From Lachnospiraceae bacterium (GTDB lineage Bacteria > Bacillota > Clostridia > Lachnospirales > Lachnospiraceae), in NCBI GenBank assembly GCA_017619615.1, contig JAFZRY010000023.1:1-64000 (forward strand): a stretch of DNA of 64,000 nt, in the 5' to 3' direction. The translations under genes and the position numbers were made by a program. Of this stretch, positions 48,026 to 57,277 are shown piece after piece. How positions within the stretch are numbered: position 1 is the stretch's first letter; each line of letters starts with the position of its first letter. The notes below the pieces were generated by a model. It ran no database searches. It was not told the origin of the DNA and saw nothing but the letters and a program-made list of their open reading frames with translations.

Positions 48026-48730
48026 ATGGGAGAGCATCGGAGAGTGATTTTGAAGCTGAGCGGCGAGGCCCTGGCGGGCGAAACGCGCTTCGGTTTTGAT
48101 GAGGAACAGGTCCGGAAGGTGGCGATGGAAGTGCTGCCCGCAGTAAGCGAAGGCGTGGAACTGGCCGTCGTGATTGGCGGCGGGAACTTCTGGCGCGGCC
48201 GCAGCAGCAAGAACATCGACCGCAGCAAGGCGGACCAGATCGGCATGCTGGCCACGGTGATGAACGCCCTGTACGTTTCGGAGATCTTCCGCTCCTGCGG
48301 CATGCAGACCGAGATCTTCACCCCCTTTGCCTGCGGCGGCATGACCCGCCTCTTCTCAGAGGACGCGGCGAAGGAAGCCCTCTCTTCGGGCAAAGTCGTC
48401 TTTTTTGCGGGCGGCACCGGCCACCCCTACTTCTCCACGGACACCGGCATCGTGCTGCGCGCCCTGGAGCTCGAAATGGATGAGATCCTGCTCGCCAAGG
48501 CCGTCGACGGCGTCTACGACAGCGACCCGGCTAAGAATCCCAACGCGAAGAAGTACGACACCATCCCCATCGACGAAGTCGTCGAAAAGAAACTGGGGGT
48601 CATCGACCTGACGGCCTCCGCCCTCTGCCTGGACAACCGCATGCCCCTCGCCATCTTCGCTCTGGACGGCAAAGGCAGCATCACCCGCGCCCTGAAAGGC
48701 GACATCAGCGGGACAAGAATTACCGTGTAA
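48026..48730 (+). CDS. pyrH: UMP kinase
   Basis: PyrH phosphorylates UMP to UDP. The 234-residue amino acid kinase-family enzyme begins RVILKLSGEALAGE, with the lysine and GEAL loop. It continues with VIGGGNFWRGR near residue 50, ADQIGMLATVMNAL near 70 and FFAGGTGHPYFSTDT near 130, all diagnostic for bacterial UMPK. GGGAGGAACAGG precedes the ATG at 48026. The much longer frame upstream runs against the E2-like gene and is spurious. It is first in the order pyrH-frr-uppS-cdsA. Confidence 0.96.
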   Translation: MGEHRRVILKLSGEALAGETRFGFDEEQVRKVAMEVLPAVSEGVELAVVIGGGNFWRGRSSKNIDRSKADQIGMLATVMNALYVSEIFRSCGMQTEIFTPFACGGMTRLFSEDAAKEALSSGKVVFFAGGTGHPYFSTDTGIVLRALELEMDEILLAKAVDGVYDSDPAKNPNAKKYDTIPIDEVVEKKLGVIDLTASALCLDNRMPLAIFALDGKGSITRALKGDISGTRITV

Positions 48731-48733
48731 ATG

Positions 48734-48788
48734 CAGGGGCCGTTGTCCCATAACCAAAAAACTGTAGGGGCCGTTGTGCCAACGGCCC
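48734..48788. repeat. Palindromic intergenic repeat, family B, copies 4 and 5 in tandem
   Basis: AGGGGCCGTTGT occurs at 48735-48746 and again at 48766-48777. In the second, GGGCCGTTG (48768-48776) pairs with CAACGGCCC (48780-48788). The first copy lacks the inverted arm. They lie between pyrH and frr. Confidence 0.75.
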
Positions 48789-48813
48789 GTGAATATAACG
48801 AAGGAGGTAACCA

Positions 48814-49365
48814 ATGGACTATCTGGAATCCGCAGAAGAAAGAATGCAGAAAACTTTAGATAACCTGAACGACGAATTCGTCACCATCCGCGCCGGCCGC
48901 GCCAATCCCGGCGTCCTGAACCGGGTGACCGTGGACTATTACGGCGTCCCGACCCCGATCCAGCAGATGGCGAACGTCTCCGTCCCGGAAGCCCGGATCC
49001 TGCTGATCCAGCCCTGGGACCGCAGCACCATCAAGAACATCGAGCGCGCCATCCAGGCCTCCGATATCGGCATCAACCCGAATAACGACGGTTCCGTGAT
49101 CCGCCTGGTCTTCCCGGAACTGACCGAGGAGCGCCGCCGCGACCTGACCAAGGACGTAAAGAAGAAAGGCGAAGCCGCCAAAGTCGCCATCCGCAACATC
49201 CGCCGCGACACCGTGGACAGCATCAAGAAGGCCCAGAAGGCCGGCGAGATCACCGAAGACGACCAGAAGGCCGACGAGGAGCAGATCCAGAAGCTGACGG
49301 ACAAGTTCGTGGAAAAGGTCGACAAGACCGTGGAAGCGAAGACCAAGGAGATCATGACGGTATAA
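48814..49365 (+). CDS. frr: Ribosome recycling factor
   Basis: RRF splits post-termination ribosomes with EF-G. The 183-residue protein has the standard length and the helical core. It shows MDYLESAEERMQKTLDNLNDEF in pattern, then VTIRAGRANPGVLNRVTVDYYG-type residues near 26-45 (R-A-G-R-A-N), PIQQMANVSVPEARILLIQPWD near residue 50, and the long C-terminal helices of domain I. GAAGGAGGTAACC precedes the ATG. A G/C-rich hairpin lies between it and uppS, though they read in the same direction. Confidence 0.97.
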   Translation: MDYLESAEERMQKTLDNLNDEFVTIRAGRANPGVLNRVTVDYYGVPTPIQQMANVSVPEARILLIQPWDRSTIKNIERAIQASDIGINPNNDGSVIRLVFPELTEERRRDLTKDVKKKGEAAKVAIRNIRRDTVDSIKKAQKAGEITEDDQKADEEQIQKLTDKFVEKVDKTVEAKTKEIMTV

Positions 49366-49413
49366 AACCAGACCGGACGGCCGGGCGTGCCGCAGCCGGA
49401 AACAATGTGTCGT

Positions 49414-49440
49414 GGGGGCGGCCGGAGGTCGCCCCCTGTT
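49414..49440 (+). terminator. Possible weak terminator or attenuator between frr and uppS
   Basis: GGGGGCG (49414-49420) pairs with CGCCCCC (49430-49436), followed by TGTTT. The tail is short, so it probably only reduces read-through in this gene run. Confidence 0.4.
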
Positions 49441-49468
49441 TATCCGCCCCCGCAGAACAGGAGAGCAC

Positions 49469-50194
49469 ATGACGACAGAACAGAAAGTCCCCAACCACAT
49501 CGCCGTCATTCTGGACGGCAACGGCCGCTGGGCGAAAAAGCGGCGCCTGCCCCGGGCCCTGGGCCACAAGCAGGGCTGCGAGACCCTGAAAAGCATCCTG
49601 GACAGCTGCAATGACATCGGCCTCAAATACCTCACCGTTTACGCGTTTTCCACCGAAAACTGGAAGCGCAGCGACGACGAGGTGGCGGCCCTGATGCAGC
49701 TGATCCGTTACTATATCCCGCGCCTTGAAAAGAAGGCCATGAAGAAGAACACGCGCGTCCTCATCATGGGCGACCGCGCGCGCTTTGCCCCGGACGTGAT
49801 CGGGATCCTCAATTCCGTGGAGGAGACCACGAAAAACAACACCGGCCTGACCTTCATCCTGGGCCTCAACTACGGCGGCCGCGACGAGATCCGCCGCGCG
49901 ATGGTCAAACTGGGACAGGAGATCGCTGCCGGCACCCTGAAGCCGGAAGACATCACCGAGGACATGATCAGCGCGCGCCTGGACAACCCGGACGTCCCGG
50001 ACCCTGACCTGATCATCCGCACCAGCGGCGAAATGCGCCTGTCCAACTTCCTGACCTGGCAGAGCGCCTACTCGGAGTTCGAATTCCCCGCGGTCCTCTG
50101 GCCGGATTTCAGCGACGACGACCTGGAGGCCGCAATCGCCGAATACAACGGCCGCGACCGCCGCTTCGGAGGGAGGAAGAGCGATGGATCGTAA
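49469..50194 (+). CDS. uppS: Isoprenyl (undecaprenyl) diphosphate synthase
   Basis: UppS extends farnesyl diphosphate with isopentenyl units to make the lipid carrier of wall synthesis. The 241-residue cis-prenyltransferase has the catalytic Asp in VILDGNGRWAKKR near residue 15, the LTVYAFSTENWKR segment near residue 60 and the C-terminal DLIIRTSGEMRLSNFL plus SEFEF. All are signature regions. The start at 49469 follows CAGGAGAGCAC. Its 3' end overlaps cdsA by 11 bases. Confidence 0.95.
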   Translation: MTTEQKVPNHIAVILDGNGRWAKKRRLPRALGHKQGCETLKSILDSCNDIGLKYLTVYAFSTENWKRSDDEVAALMQLIRYYIPRLEKKAMKKNTRVLIMGDRARFAPDVIGILNSVEETTKNNTGLTFILGLNYGGRDEIRRAMVKLGQEIAAGTLKPEDITEDMISARLDNPDVPDPDLIIRTSGEMRLSNFLTWQSAYSEFEFPAVLWPDFSDDDLEAAIAEYNGRDRRFGGRKSDGS

Positions 50195-50993
50195 CTTCTG
50201 GATCCGCCTGCGCAGCGGCATTATCGTGCTGGGCTCCGCTATCCTGTTTTTCTGGTTCGGCGGCATCCCGCTGTTTGCCCTGCTGGCGGTCGTCAGCCTG
50301 ATCGGGATGTTTGAACTGTACCAGGCGGTGTCCGTCTGGAAAACGCCCCTGGCCGCGGCCGGGATGATGGCCGGCGCCCTGTTCCTGGAGGCCGTGTACC
50401 TGCAGTGGGACAGCTGGCTGCTGTTCGTCCTGTTCCTGGGCTTCATCCTGATCCTGGGGACCTACGTGTTCACGTTCCCGCGGTATCAGTTCAGCCAGAC
50501 CGCGGCCACTGTTTTCGGGGTTCTGTACGTGCCGGTGATGCTGTCCTACCTCTACCGCATCCGCCGCATGCCGGACGGCTTCGCGCTGATCTGGCTCGTT
50601 TTCATCGCCTCCTGGGGCTGCGACACGCTCGCCTACTGTGCGGGACGCCTGTTCGGACGCCACAAAATGACGCCGGAACTGTCGCCCAAGAAGACCTGGG
50701 AAGGCGCGGTGGGCGGTGTCCTGGGGGCTGCGCTGCTGGGCTTCCTGTACGCGCTGGCGTTCGGCTCGCACCTGCAGTTCCTGGGCAGCCCGCTGCTGGC
50801 GACCCCGCTGCTCTGCGCGGCGGGCAGTATCGTGTCCCAGATCGGCGACCTGGCGGCGTCCGCAGTCAAGCGCAGCGTCGGCGTCAAGGATTACGGCAAC
50901 CTGATCCCCGGCCACGGCGGCATCCTGGACCGTTTTGATTCGGTCATCGTCACCGCCCCGCTGGTCTACTATCTGCTGTTATTGGTGAAATAA
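50184..50993 (+). CDS. cdsA: Phosphatidate cytidylyltransferase
   Basis: CdsA makes CDP-diacylglycerol from phosphatidate and CTP in the membrane. The 269-residue protein has about eight membrane helices. It carries the conserved C-terminal signature running from SIVSQIGDLAASAVKR to VKDYGNLIPGHGGILDRFDS, with the metal-binding acidic residues. KKTWEGAVGG near residue 172 is also typical. The start lies within the uppS 3' end after GGAGGAAGAGCG. It is followed after two bases by rseP, whereas dxr usually stands between them in this cluster. Confidence 0.94.
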   Translation: MDRNFWIRLRSGIIVLGSAILFFWFGGIPLFALLAVVSLIGMFELYQAVSVWKTPLAAAGMMAGALFLEAVYLQWDSWLLFVLFLGFILILGTYVFTFPRYQFSQTAATVFGVLYVPVMLSYLYRIRRMPDGFALIWLVFIASWGCDTLAYCAGRLFGRHKMTPELSPKKTWEGAVGGVLGAALLGFLYALAFGSHLQFLGSPLLATPLLCAAGSIVSQIGDLAASAVKRSVGVKDYGNLIPGHGGILDRFDSVIVTAPLVYYLLLLVK

Positions 50994-50995
50994 TC

Positions 50996-52306
50996 ATGAT
51001 TCCCGGTATTATCGTAGCGATCATCGTTTTCAGTATCCTGGTCCTGTTCCACGAATTCGGCCACTTTATCATGGCAAAGGCCGTGGGCATCGGTGTGACC
51101 GAATTCTCGCTGGGCATGGGCCCGCGCATCTTTTCGTTCGGCAAAGGCGAGACGAAATACTCGCTGAAAGCCCTCCCCTTCGGCGGTTCCTGCGCGATGG
51201 TGGGAGAGGACGACCCGGATGAGGAGGCGCCGAATTCGTTCGGCGCGAAGCCCGCGTGGGCGCGCTTCCTGGTGGTGTTCGCCGGCCCGGCGTTCAACAT
51301 CATCCTGGCGTTCATCGCGTCCCTGTTCCTGCTCGGTTTCGGCGGCGTGAATACGAATGACGTCCATTCCGTGACGGCGGGCAGCTCGGCGCAGAAGGCC
51401 GGCATCGAGGCCTGGAAGGACAAGGTGACGGCCATCGACGGCCATAAGATCACGATGGGCCGCGAACTGATGCTGTACCTGCTGGCGAACCCGCTCGACG
51501 GCTCGCCGGTCACCGTGACCCTGGAACGGGACGGCGTGACCCGCGACGTCACGGTCGACACCCGGATGAGCGGCTACCGCGTGGGCATCAGCTACATGGC
51601 CGGCGAAGAGGCCGCCAAACTCTCGGAAGTGAGCGCGGACAGTCCCGCGGAACAGGCGGGGCTCAAGGCCGGCGACACAGTGACTTCGCTGAACGGCACG
51701 CCTATCGCCACCGGCACGGCGATGCAGCAGTTCTTCGCGGAGCACCCGCTGGACGGCACGCCGATCGTATTCACCGTTCTCCGGGACGGACAGGAGCTGA
51801 CGTTCACCATGACGCCGGCGCATTACGAGACCTACGACCTGGGCTTTTCGGCCTACTACGTCTATGACAAGTGGGACGGCAACATTTTCCACCTGTTCCG
51901 GGAAGGCTTCCGGGAAGTCCGCTACTGGCTGTCCTACACCTTCTTCTCGCTGAAGATGCTGATAACCGGCAAGGTCGGCGTACGCGACCTGTCCGGCCCC
52001 GTGGGCATCGTCAGCACGATGGGCCAGGCCGTGGAGGCCGGCGTGGAGAGCGGCGGCGTGGGCGACGCGGCCCTGAACGTCCTGACCATGATGGTCCTGC
52101 TCAGCGTGAACCTGGGCATCATGAACCTGCTGCCCATCCCCGCGCTGGACGGCGGCCGCATCCTGTTCATCCTGTTCGAACTGATCTTCCGCAAGCCGGT
52201 GCCCCGCAAGGCGGAGTCCATCGTGCATTTCATCGGCTTCATCCTGCTGATGGCGCTGATGGCGGTGATCTTGTTCAGCGACGTATTGAAATTCTTCGGA
52301 AAATAA
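50996..52306 (+). CDS. rseP: RIP metalloprotease, RseP/RasP type (site-2 protease)
   Basis: This intramembrane zinc protease cleaves anti-sigma factors and leftover signal peptides. The 436-residue protein has the zinc motif HEFGH at residues about 18-22 in its first membrane helix. Two PDZ-like regions lie near residues 120-260. The third zinc ligand region, NLLPIPALDGGR, lies in a late helix near residue 380, and further helices end the protein. It could process the anti-sigma protein encoded at 39.97 kb, although that link is only inferred. It follows cdsA almost directly. Confidence 0.93.
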   Translation: MIPGIIVAIIVFSILVLFHEFGHFIMAKAVGIGVTEFSLGMGPRIFSFGKGETKYSLKALPFGGSCAMVGEDDPDEEAPNSFGAKPAWARFLVVFAGPAFNIILAFIASLFLLGFGGVNTNDVHSVTAGSSAQKAGIEAWKDKVTAIDGHKITMGRELMLYLLANPLDGSPVTVTLERDGVTRDVTVDTRMSGYRVGISYMAGEEAAKLSEVSADSPAEQAGLKAGDTVTSLNGTPIATGTAMQQFFAEHPLDGTPIVFTVLRDGQELTFTMTPAHYETYDLGFSAYYVYDKWDGNIFHLFREGFREVRYWLSYTFFSLKMLITGKVGVRDLSGPVGIVSTMGQAVEAGVESGGVGDAALNVLTMMVLLSVNLGIMNLLPIPALDGGRILFILFELIFRKPVPRKAESIVHFIGFILLMALMAVILFSDVLKFFGK

Positions 52307-52359
52307 CTGAGTTTTAAGTAAGCAAGAGAACGTTTTTCAGAAAGCAAAACCGGCATTTT

Positions 52360-53427
52360 ATGGAACGTAAACATACCAGAATCATCCGGATAGGGAGCCG
52401 CTGCATCGGCGGTCCTTATCCCGTTGCCATCCAGTCGATGTGCAATACGAAAACAGAAAACGTCGAAGCCACCGTCGCCCAGATCCTCGCGCTGGAAAAA
52501 GCCGGCTGCGAGATCATCCGGGTCACCGTGCCGACCGCGGAAGCCGCGCGGGCGCTGCCCGCCATCAAAGAGCGGATCCATATTCCGCTGGTGGCGGACA
52601 TCCATTTTGATTATAAACTGGCCATCGCGGCGATGGACGCCGGCGTGGACAAAGTCCGCATCAACCCGGGCAACATCGGCTCAGCCGGGGGCGTGAAGGC
52701 CCTGGTGGAGCGCGCAGCCCGCGATGACATCCCGCTGCGCGTGGGCGTCAACAGCGGTTCGCTGGAGAAGAAATATATCGAAAAGTACGGCGGCGTCACC
52801 GCGGAAGGGCTGGCGGAAAGCGCGCTGGGCCAGGCCGCGATGATCGAAGCCTTCGGGTACGACAAACTGGTCATCAGCATCAAATCCAGCCGCGTGCCGG
52901 CGAGCATCCGGGCGCACGAGATCATCGCGGAGCGCTGCGATTACCCGCTGCACGTGGGCATCACGGAAGCGGGGACCGTGTACAACGGCACCGTCAAATC
53001 CGCCGTGGGGATCGGCGCCATTTTGTCCCGCGGCATCGGCGACACCATCCGCGTGTCCCTGACCGGCGACCCGGTCGAGGAAGTGCGGGCGGCGAAGCAG
53101 ATCTTAACGAGCCTGGGCCTGCGGAAAGAGGGCATTGAAGTCATTTCCTGCCCGACCTGCGGCCGCACGCAGATCGACCTGATCGCGCTGGCGGAGGCCG
53201 TAGAGGTCATGGCGGCCCGCTACCCGGACAAAAACCTGACCGTCGCGGTGATGGGCTGCGCGGTGAACGGCCCCGGGGAAGCCCGGGAAGCCGACCTGGG
53301 CATCGCCGGCGGCCGCGGCGAAGGACTGTTATTCAGGAAAGGTGAAATACTCCGGAAACTGCCGGAGAACGAGCTTCTGGGGGGGTTGGAAGCGGAAATA
53401 CAGAATTGGGAGGATCCGCATGTTTGA
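52360..53427 (+). CDS. ispG: 4-hydroxy-3-methylbut-2-enyl diphosphate synthase
   Basis: IspG performs the penultimate MEP-pathway step. The 355-residue protein opens RIIRIGSRCIGGPYPVAIQSM and has the TIM-barrel pattern VADIHFDYKLAI and KVRINPGNIG. Its 4Fe-4S domain has CPTCGRTQIDL near residue 265 and MGCAVNGPGEA near residue 300. The family's Glu ligand follows GPGEA. No good ribosome site is seen before the ATG, so expression may rely on read-through from upstream. The 3' end overlaps polC by eight bases. Confidence 0.94.
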   Translation: MERKHTRIIRIGSRCIGGPYPVAIQSMCNTKTENVEATVAQILALEKAGCEIIRVTVPTAEAARALPAIKERIHIPLVADIHFDYKLAIAAMDAGVDKVRINPGNIGSAGGVKALVERAARDDIPLRVGVNSGSLEKKYIEKYGGVTAEGLAESALGQAAMIEAFGYDKLVISIKSSRVPASIRAHEIIAERCDYPLHVGITEAGTVYNGTVKSAVGIGAILSRGIGDTIRVSLTGDPVEEVRAAKQILTSLGLRKEGIEVISCPTCGRTQIDLIALAEAVEVMAARYPDKNLTVAVMGCAVNGPGEAREADLGIAGGRGEGLLFRKGEILRKLPENELLGGLEAEIQNWEDPHV

Positions 53428-56400
53428 CACGTCACAAATGAAACCCCTCTTGGAAGCGATCCCGGACCTCATGACGACGGAAGCCGTCCTGGACCGCGCG
53501 GATCAGATCTACATTGAAAAAATGCTGATGCCCCGCACGCGGGACCGGCTGAAGATCTATCTGCACGCGCCGTTCATCATTCCCAAGCGGGACATCCTGG
53601 CGCTGGAAGCCGCCATCAAAAAGCAGTACTTCAAAAACAAAAACGTCCGCGTCCAGATCATCGAGCGCTTCCACCTGGAAGGCATGACCGTGCAGGAAGC
53701 GTACGAAGCCTACAAAGACAGTATCCTGCTGGAACTCAAATCCGTCCAGCTGTACGAATACAACCTGCTCCGCCGCGCCTCGCTGGACTTTTCCAGTGAG
53801 GACCTTATCATGCTCGAAGTGCCGGATCTGTCCGTGCTGGCCGCCCGCAGCGGCGACCTGTCGGACTACCTGAAGCGGATCTTCCGCGACCGTCTGGGCT
53901 TCCCCGTGAACGTGCGCATGAAATTCAGCGGCGCGCGCGGAAAGAAGACCGCGGCGGACAGCCCGGACGATTCCCTGGTCCTCTCGATCCTGGACCAGGC
54001 CATCCGCGCGGAACAGAGCGCCGAGCCGCAGCCCGAAAAGAAGGCGCCGGCCCGCCCTTACACGCCCAAGCGCGCCCTGCTCTCGCAGGAAGGCAGCTGG
54101 GGCCGCGACTTTGACGGCGACCCGATCCCCCTCTCCGAGATCCAAAGCGAGATGGGCGAAGTCACCGTTCGCGGCGAAGTCCTCTCCGTGGAAAAGCGGC
54201 CGCTGCGTAACGGCAACACGCTGTTTTCCTTTGTGGTCACCGACTTTACGGACTCCATCCGCGCCAAAGTCTTCGGGAAACCGCACGAAGAAGGACAGCT
54301 GGACAGTATCCTGAAGGAAGGCAACTTCCTGCGCCTGCGCGCGGTCGCCCTGTTCGACCAGTACGACGGCGAAGTGGTCCTGTCCTCCGTCAGCGGCATC
54401 AAGCCGGACCAGAACATGAAAATGACCCGGACCGACAAAGCCCCGGTCAAGCGCGTGGAGCTCCACGCCCACACGCAGATGAGCGAGATGGACGGCCTGA
54501 CCCACACGGACGAGTTCGTCAAGCGCGCCGCCGCCTGGGGCCACAAGGCCGTCGCCATCACGGACCACGGCGTCGTGCAGTCCTTCCCGGACGCCATGCA
54601 CGCCGCGCAGGACCTGAAGAAAAAGGGCAAGGATATCAAGATCATCTACGGCTGCGAAGGCTACCTGGTGGACGATACGCCGGGCATGACGGCGGAGGAG
54701 ATCAAGAAAGCGCCGTCGTACCACATCATCATTCTGGCGAAGAACGACGTGGGCCGCGTCAACCTGTACCGCCTGGTCTCCGAATCGCACCTGCACTATT
54801 TCCAGCGGCGCCCGCGCATCCCGCGCAGCCTGCTGACCGAATGCCGCGAAGGCCTTATCCTGGGCTCCGCCTGCGAAGCGGGCGAACTGTACCGCGCCCT
54901 GCTCCGGGACGCGCCGGAGGAGGAACTGCAGCGCATCGTCAATTTTTACGACTACCTGGAAGTCCAGCCGCTGGGCAACAACGCCTACCTGACCCGCACG
55001 GGCCGGGACGGAAAAATCTACACGCAGGAGGACCTGCAGAACTTCGTGCGCCGCATCCTTGAACTCGGCGAACAATACGCGAAGCCAGTCGTCGCCACCT
55101 GCGACGTCCACTTCCTGGACCCGGAGGACGAGATCTACCGCCGCATCCTGCAGGCGGGCCAGGATTACGCGGACGCGGACTTCCAGCCGCCGCTGTACTT
55201 CCGCACCACGGAGGAGATGTTGGCGGAATTCGATTTCCTGGACTACAACACCGCGAAGCAGATCGTCATCGACAATCCCAACATGATCGCGGACCTGTGC
55301 GAAGCCATCTCCCCGGTGCGGCCGGACAAGTGCCCGCCGCAGATCCCCGGCTCCGAGGAGGAACTGGAGAAGATGTGCTACGATCGCGCGCACGAAATGT
55401 ACGGCGACCGCCTGCCCGTCATCGTGGAGGAACGGCTCTCCAAAGAACTGACATCCATCATCGGCAACGGCTACGCGGTCATGTACATCATCGCGCAGCG
55501 GCTCGTGAAAAAGTCGAACGACGAAGGCTACCTGGTGGGGTCCCGGGGCTCCGTGGGCTCCTCGCTGGTCGCCACGTTCAGCGGCATTTCCGAAGTGAAC
55601 CCGCTGCCGCCGCACTACCGCTGCCCGCAGTGCCGCCACAGCATTTTCGATAACGAAGAGACCCGCAGAAACGCGGGCGGCGCCGGCGTGGACATGGCGC
55701 CGATGAACTGCCCGGTCTGCGGCGCGCCGATGATCCGCGACGGCTACGATATCCCGTTCGAGACTTTCCTGGGCTTCAAGGGCGACAAGGAGCCGGACAT
55801 CGACCTGAACTTCTCCGGCGAATACCAGGCCAAGGCCCACGAATACACGGAAGTGCTGTTCGGCAAGGGCTGCACGTTCAAGGCGGGCACCATCACGGGC
55901 CTGGCGGAGAAGACCGCGTTCGGCTTCGTGAAGCATTATTTCGAAGATAAAGGCGACCACAAGCGCCGCTGCGAGATCGAGCGCATCGCGAAGGGCCTGG
56001 AGGGCACGCGCCGCTCCACGGGCCAGCATCCCGGCGGGATCGTCGTGATGCCGCGCGGGGAGAACATCTACTCCTTCACGCCGATCCAGTACCCGGCCAA
56101 CAAGGAGAAGAGCGGCATCATCACCACCCACTTCGACTACCACTCGATCGACCACAACCTGCTCAAACTCGACATCCTGGGCCACGACGACCCGACCATG
56201 ATCCGCCGTCTGGGCGACCTGACCGGCCTGACCATGACGGAGATTCCGATCAACGACGCGCAGGTCCTGGCCCTGTTCAACAGCTGCGACCCGCTGGGCG
56301 TGACGCCCGAGGACCTGGGCGGCTGCGCGTTCGGCACGCTGGGCGTCCCGGAATTCGGCACGGACTTCGCCATGGGTATCCTGAAGGACGCGAAGCCGCA

Positions 56401-57250
56401 GTCGGTGGCCGACCTGGTACGCATCGCCGGCATCGCGCACGGCACGGACGTCTGGAAAGGCAACGTGCAGGACCTGATCGTGAACCAAACGGCCACGCTG
56501 AAGGAATCCATCTGCACCCGCGACGACATTATGCTCTACCTGATCGGCCAGGGCATGGACCCCGCGCAGTCCTTCAAGATCATGGAAAGCGTCCGCAAAG
56601 GCAAAGTCGCCAAAGGCGCGGAAAGCAACTGGCCTCAGTGGCGCAAAGACATGGAAGAGCACGGCGTGCCGGACTGGTACCTCGGCTCCGCGGAGAAGAT
56701 CCAGTACATGTTCCCGAAGGCGCACGCGGCCGCGTACGTGATGATGGCGCTGCGCGTGGCGTACTGCAAGCTGTACTATCCGCTTGAGTATTACACCGCG
56801 TATTTCAGTATCCGCGCGGACGGCTTCGATTACGAGATGATGGCCCGCGGCCGCGATATCATGGCCCGCAACCTCGCCATGCTCCGCAAGAACCGCGACC
56901 GCCTGTCCGACACCGAACTGCGCACGCTGCGCGACATGCGGCTGGTGGAAGAGATGTACGCGCGCGGCATAGAATTCATGCCCATCGACGTGTACAAAGC
57001 CAAGGCGGACCGCTTCCAGATCATCGACGGGAAGATCATGCCGTCCTTCAACAGCATCGCCGGCCTGGGTCTGTCCGCCGCGCAGAGCCTCGAAGAGGCC
57101 GCCGCGCAGGGCCGCTTCCTGTCCCGCGAAGACCTGATCCAGCGCTCGAAGATCAACTCCACGCTGGCGGAAAACATGGCGCGCATGGGCATCCTGGGCG
57201 ACATGGCCGAGAGCAACCAGCTGTCCCTGACGGACATCGTGTTAGAGTAA
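53420..57250 (+). CDS. polC: DNA polymerase III alpha subunit PolC, lacking the exonuclease domain
   Basis: This is the Gram-positive replicative polymerase. The 1276-residue protein has an N-terminal domain, an OB domain (about 245-330) and a PHP domain that begins VELHAHTQMSEMD at residue 347. The zinc finger has CPQC and CPVC near residues 735-770, and the palm has the catalytic Asps at 793 and 795 (PDIDLNFSGEYQ). In ordinary PolC a DnaQ-type 3'-5' exonuclease of about 160-170 residues is inserted in the PHP domain after the G-x-E-x-x-L-V-D-D stretch. Here YLVDD at 415-419 passes straight through a short linker to SYHIIILAKNDVG. The protein is shorter by that amount. The start follows GGGAGGATCCGC. 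Confidence 0.95.
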   Translation: MFDTSQMKPLLEAIPDLMTTEAVLDRADQIYIEKMLMPRTRDRLKIYLHAPFIIPKRDILALEAAIKKQYFKNKNVRVQIIERFHLEGMTVQEAYEAYKDSILLELKSVQLYEYNLLRRASLDFSSEDLIMLEVPDLSVLAARSGDLSDYLKRIFRDRLGFPVNVRMKFSGARGKKTAADSPDDSLVLSILDQAIRAEQSAEPQPEKKAPARPYTPKRALLSQEGSWGRDFDGDPIPLSEIQSEMGEVTVRGEVLSVEKRPLRNGNTLFSFVVTDFTDSIRAKVFGKPHEEGQLDSILKEGNFLRLRAVALFDQYDGEVVLSSVSGIKPDQNMKMTRTDKAPVKRVELHAHTQMSEMDGLTHTDEFVKRAAAWGHKAVAITDHGVVQSFPDAMHAAQDLKKKGKDIKIIYGCEGYLVDDTPGMTAEEIKKAPSYHIIILAKNDVGRVNLYRLVSESHLHYFQRRPRIPRSLLTECREGLILGSACEAGELYRALLRDAPEEELQRIVNFYDYLEVQPLGNNAYLTRTGRDGKIYTQEDLQNFVRRILELGEQYAKPVVATCDVHFLDPEDEIYRRILQAGQDYADADFQPPLYFRTTEEMLAEFDFLDYNTAKQIVIDNPNMIADLCEAISPVRPDKCPPQIPGSEEELEKMCYDRAHEMYGDRLPVIVEERLSKELTSIIGNGYAVMYIIAQRLVKKSNDEGYLVGSRGSVGSSLVATFSGISEVNPLPPHYRCPQCRHSIFDNEETRRNAGGAGVDMAPMNCPVCGAPMIRDGYDIPFETFLGFKGDKEPDIDLNFSGEYQAKAHEYTEVLFGKGCTFKAGTITGLAEKTAFGFVKHYFEDKGDHKRRCEIERIAKGLEGTRRSTGQHPGGIVVMPRGENIYSFTPIQYPANKEKSGIITTHFDYHSIDHNLLKLDILGHDDPTMIRRLGDLTGLTMTEIPINDAQVLALFNSCDPLGVTPEDLGGCAFGTLGVPEFGTDFAMGILKDAKPQSVADLVRIAGIAHGTDVWKGNVQDLIVNQTATLKESICTRDDIMLYLIGQGMDPAQSFKIMESVRKGKVAKGAESNWPQWRKDMEEHGVPDWYLGSAEKIQYMFPKAHAAAYVMMALRVAYCKLYYPLEYYTAYFSIRADGFDYEMMARGRDIMARNLAMLRKNRDRLSDTELRTLRDMRLVEEMYARGIEFMPIDVYKAKADRFQIIDGKIMPSFNSIAGLGLSAAQSLEEAAAQGRFLSREDLIQRSKINSTLAENMARMGILGDMAESNQLSLTDIVLE

Positions 57251-57277
57251 TCCAGTAAAGAAAAAGGAGGCATAACC

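Noticed and set aside
53432-56725. A 1097-codon antisense ORF opposite polC
   Set aside because: It is a GC-driven shadow of polC with no recognisable motifs.
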